Shown: one piece after another, positions 4,500-9,241 of the stretch
How the letters are laid out: every line of letters starts with the position of its first letter
How positions within the stretch are numbered: position 1 is the first letter of the stretch
Origin: Bacillota bacterium
GTDB taxonomy: Bacteria; Bacillota; Clostridia; Oscillospirales; Ruminococcaceae
Assembly (NCBI GenBank): GCA_023457175.1
Contig: JAEWMM010000286.1
Coordinates: 1-9,241 of the forward strand
Length of the DNA: 9,241 bases
Direction: 5' to 3'
The notes under the pieces: model-generated
Database searches by the model: none
Told to the model about the DNA's origin: nothing
What the model saw: only the letters and a program-made list of their open reading frames with translations
Program-made: the position numbers and the translations under genes

Positions 4500-7298
4500 A
4501 TGGCCATCAATTCTTTATCCGCAGCAAGCAAGGGTTTTTCCGGCCTCGCCTCCGGTATCGATACCGAGAGCATCGTCAAATCCATGCTTTCCGGAACACA
4601 AAGCAAAATTGATTCCCAAAACCAGAAGAAAACGCAGCTGGAATATAAGCAGGAGCTGTATCGAAGCGATATTTCTGACTTGCAGAAATTTCAATCCACC
4701 TATTTCAGTTACACCAATCAGGCTTCAAACCTGTTGTCACAGGCATTTTTTGAATCAAAAAGCGCTTCAACAACCTCCAAAAGCTATACTGTTACCGCCA
4801 CAAGCAGCGCTACCGCCGGTAATGTGACGATCAAGAGTATTACAAGCCTTGCCACCAACTTTAAACAGACGGCCAAGAACGCCGCTTCGGCCAAAATTGC
4901 GGGTGCTGTCGACACAGATAAGCTCGACGCACTCAAGGCGGCGCTTACCGATGAAAACGAGAAGCTTACCTTTAAGATCGGCGCTGAAACCGTTGACGTT
5001 AAGATGGGGGATCTCGCCGGAAAAAGCAGTCTGGCGGTCAGAAATACGCTGAGCGACGCGCTGCAAGGCAAGGCCACGGTTGAATATGTCAATGGCTCCT
5101 TCACGATAAAAGCGACCGACGCCGATGCTGCGTTTTCGATTACGGGCAGCGATACGGCCCTTAAGCTGGTTGGCGGAGCTGGTGTGTCAGGCACGGGCGG
5201 CGCCTCGTTCAAGATGAACACCGACGCCGTGCTGCCAACCCTGTCGGTTACAATTGACGGCACCACAAAGTCTATTACTTTTAATCCGCTTAACAGCACC
5301 AGCGCTGCCGATCTTGCCAGTCAGTTGAATTCGGCGGTTTCTTCTGCCTTCGGCGCCGGCATCATTGTATCTGAATCTACGGATAATCCCGGCACAATAA
5401 TCTTTAAGGCAGCCACCAACGAAGACGGCACCGATAATAATACCCGCAAGATTACCATTAGCGGTAATGAGGAAACGATGGGCGCTTTAGGGCTAAAGAA
5501 AAGCGTCTCTAATAAAATCGCGCTAAATACCGCGGTGGGCAGCAATTATTTTGCTACGCCCGTTATCGGTCAGCGGCAGGAATTTACCATCAACGGTGTT
5601 GATTTCAGTTTTTCTTCCGATCAGACCATCTCCTCGATCATGAACGCCATCAACAGCAGCGCTGCGGGCGTAAAGATAAGTTATTCCTCTACCACCGACA
5701 CCTTCAGTCTTGAGGCAACTTCTTCGGGCAAGCGCGGTGATGATTACAGCTTTGAAATTTCCCAGAGCGAAGGTAATCTGATGACGGCTATGTTCGGTGT
5801 TGCGCCTTCCGGCAACACCACCGGTGCAACGCTGACCAAGTCGGTCATGACCAGCGCCGTCATTCCCGCAGGCGATTTTCTCTTTGAAGGCGGCACGGTT
5901 AACCTCAATGTCAACGGAGATAAGGTCTCGCTGACCATCCCCAGCGCCTACACCTCGGCCGAAGAGTTGGTCGACGCTATCAACAACGTGCTTGCCGAGC
6001 AGTTTGGCAAGGACGAAGACGATCACCCCAATGTGTTGTTTGCTCTTTCAGAAGACGGCAAGAGCATCAGTCTGGACACAGCGGACGGCTATACCGCTCA
6101 TATGTATGACATCAGTCTGTCGGCGCTGGGCTTTAATACCAAGGTAACGGGCAGTGCCACGTTGGCGGAACTAGGGATTACCGAGAAGATTGTTTTCAAT
6201 TTCAAGGATGCGGCTGATCCCGATGCAGCCAAAATTGAAATTGACGTTAACATGACGATCGATGACATGATCACAGCGATTAAAGAGGGTTATAGCGACG
6301 CAGGGGGAAGCTCAGTAGATTTTGATGTTTCGTTCGATGAGACCAGGGCCTACATCCGCATCTGCGGCGTCGATATCCCGATGGATTTTATTGACGTCAG
6401 CGGCAAGCTGTTTGGACAGACCGAGGGCAGTCTCAACGCTCAGGGCGGCGTTACCGAGCCTCTGATGACGGTAAACAAGGGCTCTAACGCCATTGTGGAG
6501 ATTAATGGCGTCACGGTTGAGCGTAATACAAATTCCTTTACGGTGGACGGCGTCAGCCTGACCCTGCTTTCTGAAACTAATGAGAGCTCTACCATTACGG
6601 TTACACAAAACACTGATGTAATATACGATACCATCATAAAATTTGTCGATGACTATAACACGCTGATCAATAGCATGAACCAGCTGCTCGACGCCGATCC
6701 CACCTATAAGAAATATCCGCCGCTCACCACCGCGCAGGAGGATGAGATGAGCGAATCTCAGATTGAAAAGTGGGAGGAAAAATCGAAGGAAGGCCTGCTG
6801 CGTAACGACAACACGTTGTCCAGTGTGCTGTCAAGCCTGCGCAGATCCCTTTATACCAAGCCGGAAGGCAGCCTCGCCCTTTATGATCTGGGTATTACGA
6901 CCTCGTATTTTGGCACAAAAGATAATATGGCCATTCCCGATACCGGTAAGCTGAAAACGCTGATTTCGGAAAATCCTGAAGCGATTATGAAGCTGTTCAC
7001 CGACCCCGAAACCGGTCTTGCAACAATGCTCAACAAAGCGCTCGGCGACGCAACCAGAACCACCCCTACCAATCCCGGCAGCCTGGTGCGCATAGCGGGC
7101 GCTGCCGGTAAAACCGATACCACCAGCAACATCTATAAGCAGGTCAAGGATATTAAGGATAATCTGGGCAGGCTTGAGAACAGGTATCAGAATGAGTACG
7201 AGCGCTACTGGAAGCAATTTAACGCAATGGAATCGCTGATCTCGAATATGAACAGCACCAGCTCATGGCTGACCTCGATGATGTCTTCGTCGTGGTAA
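4500..7298 (+). CDS. fliD: Filament cap protein FliD (hook-associated protein 2), unusually long
   Basis: This codes 932 residues against roughly 450-700 in most species. FliD forms the oligomeric cap at the filament tip and folds incoming flagellin into place. The FliD_N region is residues 10-115: FSGLASGIDTESIVKSML is the hallmark 'G-[LI]-x-SG-[ILF]-D-[TV]' start, followed by a helix through about 75. FliD_C is about residues 655-915: SNAIVEINGVTVERNTNSF, then LTLLSETNESSTITVTQNTD, a helix VDDYNTLINSM, YPPLTTAQEDEMSESQIEKW with its EEKSKEGLLRND continuation, and a final helical segment ending in SSWLTSMMSSSW. Between them residues 155-640 hold about five tandem beta-rich modules of flagellin hook-IN type, which explain the extra length and would be surface exposed. 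ATG 4500 follows AAAGGAG (4484-4490) after 9 bases. fliS starts 24 bases after the stop, so fliD-fliS form an operon behind the SigD-like promoter. The hairpin over the binding site may add translational control. Confidence 0.96.
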   Translation: MAINSLSAASKGFSGLASGIDTESIVKSMLSGTQSKIDSQNQKKTQLEYKQELYRSDISDLQKFQSTYFSYTNQASNLLSQAFFESKSASTTSKSYTVTATSSATAGNVTIKSITSLATNFKQTAKNAASAKIAGAVDTDKLDALKAALTDENEKLTFKIGAETVDVKMGDLAGKSSLAVRNTLSDALQGKATVEYVNGSFTIKATDADAAFSITGSDTALKLVGGAGVSGTGGASFKMNTDAVLPTLSVTIDGTTKSITFNPLNSTSAADLASQLNSAVSSAFGAGIIVSESTDNPGTIIFKAATNEDGTDNNTRKITISGNEETMGALGLKKSVSNKIALNTAVGSNYFATPVIGQRQEFTINGVDFSFSSDQTISSIMNAINSSAAGVKISYSSTTDTFSLEATSSGKRGDDYSFEISQSEGNLMTAMFGVAPSGNTTGATLTKSVMTSAVIPAGDFLFEGGTVNLNVNGDKVSLTIPSAYTSAEELVDAINNVLAEQFGKDEDDHPNVLFALSEDGKSISLDTADGYTAHMYDISLSALGFNTKVTGSATLAELGITEKIVFNFKDAADPDAAKIEIDVNMTIDDMITAIKEGYSDAGGSSVDFDVSFDETRAYIRICGVDIPMDFIDVSGKLFGQTEGSLNAQGGVTEPLMTVNKGSNAIVEINGVTVERNTNSFTVDGVSLTLLSETNESSTITVTQNTDVIYDTIIKFVDDYNTLINSMNQLLDADPTYKKYPPLTTAQEDEMSESQIEKWEEKSKEGLLRNDNTLSSVLSSLRRSLYTKPEGSLALYDLGITTSYFGTKDNMAIPDTGKLKTLISENPEAIMKLFTDPETGLATMLNKALGDATRTTPTNPGSLVRIAGAAGKTDTTSNIYKQVKDIKDNLGRLENRYQNEYERYWKQFNAMESLISNMNSTSSWLTSMMSSSW
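4962..6419 (+). repeat. Five diverged hook-IN-like modules within FliD
   Basis: Residues 155-640 of FliD repeat one pattern: a strand ending in an Ile/Val-x-Gly or similar turn, a Ser/Thr then a short helix of the type 'ADLASQLNSA', a strand pair with a polar turn, and a closing Leu-Gly or Phe-Gly. Approximate modules are 155-217 (LTFKIGAETVDV), 246-322 (PTLSVTIDGTTKSIT), 359-421 (EFTINGVDFSF), 464-540 (TVNLNVNGDKVSL) and 563-630 (KIVFNFKDAADP). The closing segments read LVGGAG, GALGLK, AMFGVA, SALGFN and KLFGQT. Sequence identity between copies is low; the match is in spacing and hydrophobic pattern. Confidence 0.6.
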
Positions 7299-7322
7299 AC
7301 TTACTGAGAGAAGGTAGGAAAT

Positions 7323-7739
7323 ATGGCTTATAACCCCTATAACAGATATGCTTCGCAGTCGGTTATGACGATGACACATGGCGAAATGCTCACAAAGCTG
7401 TACGAGGCAATTATTCTGAATATGAATCTGGCTATCCAAGGCATCTCTGAAAAGGATATTGCAACCACCAATTTGTCGTTGCAGAAAGCGCAAAAAATTC
7501 TGAATTATCTCACCGTCACGTTGGACAGACAATATCCGATTTCAAATAATTTAGCGGCCTTGTATGACTTTTTCAACCGCCAGCTGATCGCCGCAAATGT
7601 GAAAAAGGATGCGTCGCTGATTCAAGAGATTGTTCCAATGGTCGAGGAGCTGCGGGATGTCTTCGTACAGGGAGACCGGCTGTCCCGAATCGAAAACAGC
7701 ACCTCGGCGGGCAGCTCGCACTTTGCCGTTTCAGGCTAA
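7323..7739 (+). CDS. fliS: Flagellin export chaperone FliS
   Basis: This codes 138 residues, the usual FliS length. FliS binds the C-terminus of flagellin in the cytoplasm, prevents premature polymerisation and hands it to the FlhA export gate; in B. subtilis it also takes part in the FliW-CsrA feedback. Family features are the N-terminal NPYNRYASQSVMTMTHGEML (Tyr-rich start and conserved Thr before a helix), KLYEAIILNMNLAI (family pattern LYDGAI), SLQKAQKILNYLTVTLDRQYPISNNLAALYDFFNRQLIAAN and a closing VPMVEELRDVF helix. The residues after 120 (IENSTSAGSSHFAVSG) are a Ser-rich disordered tail. The start follows AAGG (7311-7314) after 8 bases. It is the last gene of the flagellar block; no fliT follows. 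A strong terminator lies 9 bases downstream of the stop. Confidence 0.95.
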   Translation: MAYNPYNRYASQSVMTMTHGEMLTKLYEAIILNMNLAIQGISEKDIATTNLSLQKAQKILNYLTVTLDRQYPISNNLAALYDFFNRQLIAANVKKDASLIQEIVPMVEELRDVFVQGDRLSRIENSTSAGSSHFAVSG

Positions 7740-7748
7740 AGCGTTTTT

Positions 7749-7779
7749 AAAGAGTCAACCTGAAGGTTGGCTCTTTTTT
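7749..7779 (+). terminator. Intrinsic terminator ending the fliD-fliS unit
   Basis: AAAGAGTCAACC (7749-7760) pairs with GGTTGGCTCTTT (7765-7776) through a 12-base stem with one T-G pair and a TGAA loop, and the T run continues to 7779. It separates the flagellar genes from the sugar-modification genes. The remaining gap to 7885 holds no clear promoter. Confidence 0.93.
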
Positions 7780-7884
7780 GTGTCATATTTCTGCCCGGAT
7801 TCCCCATAGAATATGAAAATGAAAGCAATTTGGACAGGTGCCGTTGCCCGGATTGCCTTATTACATCCAGGGGAGGGCTGACCT

Positions 7885-8460
7885 ATGGCCTATAAGCTTC
7901 ACGCGACGGCCTGCGTTGAAGAGGATGTCGAAATTGGCGGCGGAACACAAATCTGGCACCATGCCGTGGTTCACAGCGGCGCAAAAATTGGCGAAAACTG
8001 CTCTCTGGGGCAAAATGCTTATATTGCGCCCGGCGCTGTTTTAGGCGACAGGGTTCGGCTGCAAAACAACGTCTCGGTTTTTAACGGGGTAACGCTTGAG
8101 GACGATGTTTTTTGCGGCCCAAACGTTACCTTCACAAATGTTCTATACCCCCGCTGCGAATACCCTAAGAAGCCTGACGAATACGAAAAGACGCTGATTA
8201 AATGCGGCGCTTCGCTGGGCGCCGGGTGCGTGATCATCGCCGGTGTGACGGTGGGCCGTCACGCCATGGTGGGCGCCGGTAGCGTGGTGACAAAGGACGT
8301 GCCAAACCACGCGCTGGTCATGGGGGTTCCCGCCCGGCTGCGCGGGTGGCTCTGCCGCTGCGGCAAGCCTATTTCAGTTGCTAACCCCAGTTGTTGCTGC
8401 GGATGCCGGTATAAATTTTCTCAGACCGGCCCTGTTCTGGAAAGCGGTGATACGCCATGA
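7885..8460 (+). CDS. Sugar-nucleotide N-acetyltransferase, left-handed beta-helix (WbpD/WlbB-like)
   Basis: This codes 191 residues. Residues 8-150 are continuous hexapeptide repeats of the [LIV]-G-x-x-x-x type (VEIGGGTQIWHH, AKIGENCSLGQNAYI, LEDDVFCGPN, GVTVGRHAMVGAGSVV), which build a trimeric left-handed beta-helix that binds acetyl-CoA between subunits. The pattern THIW/GAKIG/LGQN/IQNNVS.../LEDDVFCGP...FTN is characteristic of enzymes that N-acetylate UDP-3-amino sugars such as UDP-GlcNAc(3NH2)A in WbpD/WlbB; FdtC-type dTDP-sugar acetyltransferases are the main alternative. After the helix, residues 157-176 hold C-x-C-G and CCCGC, a small possible zinc ribbon found in some homologues. A GGGGAGGG (7870-7877) stands 7 bases before the ATG. 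The stop overlaps the next start as ATGA, so it is coupled to the aminotransferase that would make its substrate. Confidence 0.88.
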   Translation: MAYKLHATACVEEDVEIGGGTQIWHHAVVHSGAKIGENCSLGQNAYIAPGAVLGDRVRLQNNVSVFNGVTLEDDVFCGPNVTFTNVLYPRCEYPKKPDEYEKTLIKCGASLGAGCVIIAGVTVGRHAMVGAGSVVTKDVPNHALVMGVPARLRGWLCRCGKPISVANPSCCCGCRYKFSQTGPVLESGDTP

Positions 8461-9241
8461 TGAACTTTTCCGGACTACCCGAGCAATACAAAAGGTTGTC
8501 GGCAAGCATGACCAGCTCTATCGAGCAGGTGCTTCAGGACTGCTGCTATATTTGCGGGACACAGGTTGACGAACTTGAGCAGCGGTTGGCGGCGCGTACC
8601 GGCAGCAGCTTTTGCCTATGCTGCGCAAACGGAACCGACGCGTTGACGCTGGCCATTATGGCCTGGGGCGCCGGGCGCGGCGACGCTGTTTTTGTTCCTG
8701 CTTTTACCTTCGCAGCCACGGCTGAGGCTGTGGCGCTGCGCGGAGCAACGCCGGTCTTTGTGGATGTCGACGAGACCTTTAACATCGACCCTGCCTCGCT
8801 GGAGGATGCAATCTTTACTCTTCGGCAAGAGGGCTGGCTGCGGCCCGTAGGCATTGTAGCGGTGAATTTATTCGGCGTACCCGCCGATTACCGGCGTTTA
8901 AACCACATTGCGGCAAGAGAAGGGCTTTGGCTGCTTGAGGATGCCGCCCAAAGCTTTGGCGCCAGCCGTTTTGGCCGTACCTCCTGCACCTTTGGCGAAA
9001 TTTCAGCCACCAGCTTTTTCCCGGTAAAGCCGCTGGGCTGCTACGGCGACGGCGGCGCCATTTTTACCGACAGCCGCCCGCATGCCGAGACCATCAATTC
9101 TTTAAGGCTGCACGGTAAGGGCGGCTCAAAATATGACCATCGTATCATCGGCATTAATTCAAGGCTGGACACCTTGCAAGCAGCCGTACTGCTGCAAAAG
9201 CTCTCAATCTTTGATGATGAGCTCACCAAGCGCAGTGAAAA
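8457..9241 (+). CDS. PLP-dependent sugar aminotransferase, DegT/DnrJ/EryC1/StrS family (WbpE/WlbC-like), 3' end missing
   Basis: 261 residues are visible of an expected 360 or so; the frame is open at the window end. The enzyme would transfer an amino group from glutamate to a 3-keto sugar nucleotide in the cytoplasm. Motifs in order: CCANGTDALTLAIMA at 55-69 (phosphate-binding turn), FVPAFTFAATAEAV at 79-92, VFVDVDETFNIDP at 100-112, LEDAAQSFGA at 160-169 with Asp162 expected to contact the pyridine nitrogen, and SFFPVKPLGCYGDGGA at 186-201 with Lys191 as the likely Schiff-base lysine. GINSRLDTLQAAVLLQKL follows at 232-249. The phrase FFPxKPLGCYGDGGA is characteristic of WbpE/WlbC, which make UDP-GlcNAc(3NH2)A, and the acetyltransferase upstream fits the next step. 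The start ATG 8457 overlaps the upstream stop by 4 bases; a second ATG follows at once at 8460. Only a weak binding site (GGAAAGCGG) precedes it, so coupling is likely. Confidence 0.9.
   Translation, partial: MMNFSGLPEQYKRLSASMTSSIEQVLQDCCYICGTQVDELEQRLAARTGSSFCLCCANGTDALTLAIMAWGAGRGDAVFVPAFTFAATAEAVALRGATPVFVDVDETFNIDPASLEDAIFTLRQEGWLRPVGIVAVNLFGVPADYRRLNHIAAREGLWLLEDAAQSFGASRFGRTSCTFGEISATSFFPVKPLGCYGDGGAIFTDSRPHAETINSLRLHGKGGSKYDHRIIGINSRLDTLQAAVLLQKLSIFDDELTKRSE

Noticed and set aside
4784..6026. Long minus-strand reading frames (171 and 167 codons) opposite fliD
   Set aside because: They lie antisense to a clear FliD coding frame, have low-complexity Ser/Val/Ala composition and lack binding sites; they are shadows of fliD codon use.
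7827..7848. Sigma-54-like TTGGAC...TTGCC before the acetyltransferase gene
   Set aside because: The GG and GC pairs are separated by 12 bases and not the required 10.
7792..7854. Direct repeat TGCCCGGATT at 7792-7801 and 7845-7854
   Set aside because: Two 10-base copies without dyad symmetry or an associated element could arise by chance; too little to call an operator or an insertion footprint.
7838..8044. 68-codon plus-strand reading frame overlapping the acetyltransferase start
   Set aside because: It begins at a GTG without a binding site and mostly overlaps the well-supported hexapeptide-repeat protein in another frame.

Overview
The window is a late flagellar (hook-filament) gene cluster from a Firmicute, most likely a clostridial, Oscillospiraceae-type bacterium. 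The grounds are the order flgK-flgL-DUF6470(YviE-like)-fliW-csrA followed by fliD-fliS, which is the Bacillus/Clostridium late-flagellar order, strong AGGAGG-type ribosome binding sites, a SigD-type -10 element, and a base composition I judge by eye to be near 50% GC. The genus-level placement is inference.

Layout. Bases 1-704 hold the 3' part of flgK (hook-filament junction protein 1), followed by flgL (722-1771), a YviE/DUF6470-family gene (1813-2415), fliW (2504-2947) and csrA (2941-3204, overlapping fliW by 7 bases). The opposite strand then carries a gene of unknown function (3232-3798, possibly starting further upstream at about 3849). Its apparent terminator hairpin overlaps the end of csrA, and its apparent promoter lies inside the next gene. 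Plus-strand genes resume with a small coiled-coil protein resembling a FlgN/FliT export chaperone (3911-4387), an unusually long fliD (4500-7298, 932 residues) behind a SigD-like promoter, and fliS (7323-7739). A strong intrinsic terminator at 7749-7779 ends the flagellar block.

A second unit starts at 7885. It holds a left-handed beta-helix sugar N-acetyltransferase (WbpD/WlbB-like) overlapping by 4 bases a PLP-dependent sugar aminotransferase (WbpE/WlbC-like), which runs off the window end at 9241. Together these would aminate and then N-acetylate a UDP-3-keto-sugar to give a diacetamido sugar nucleotide. Next to flagellar genes this may feed flagellin glycosylation, but it could equally serve a surface polysaccharide.

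How the genes work together. FlgK and FlgL form the junction on which FliD caps the growing filament. FliS (flagellin) and the FlgN/FliT-like protein (probably FlgK/FlgL or FliD) act as export chaperones. FliW and CsrA form the partner switch that couples flagellin secretion to flagellin translation. The flagellin gene itself, which sits just downstream of csrA in Bacillus subtilis, is absent here; the unknown minus-strand gene occupies that place. The most notable points are that minus-strand gene (strong Shine-Dalgarno facing an AUC codon, possible internal duplication, terminator embedded in csrA), the enlarged FliD with about five tandem hook-IN-like modules, and a hairpin that would mask the fliD ribosome binding site.
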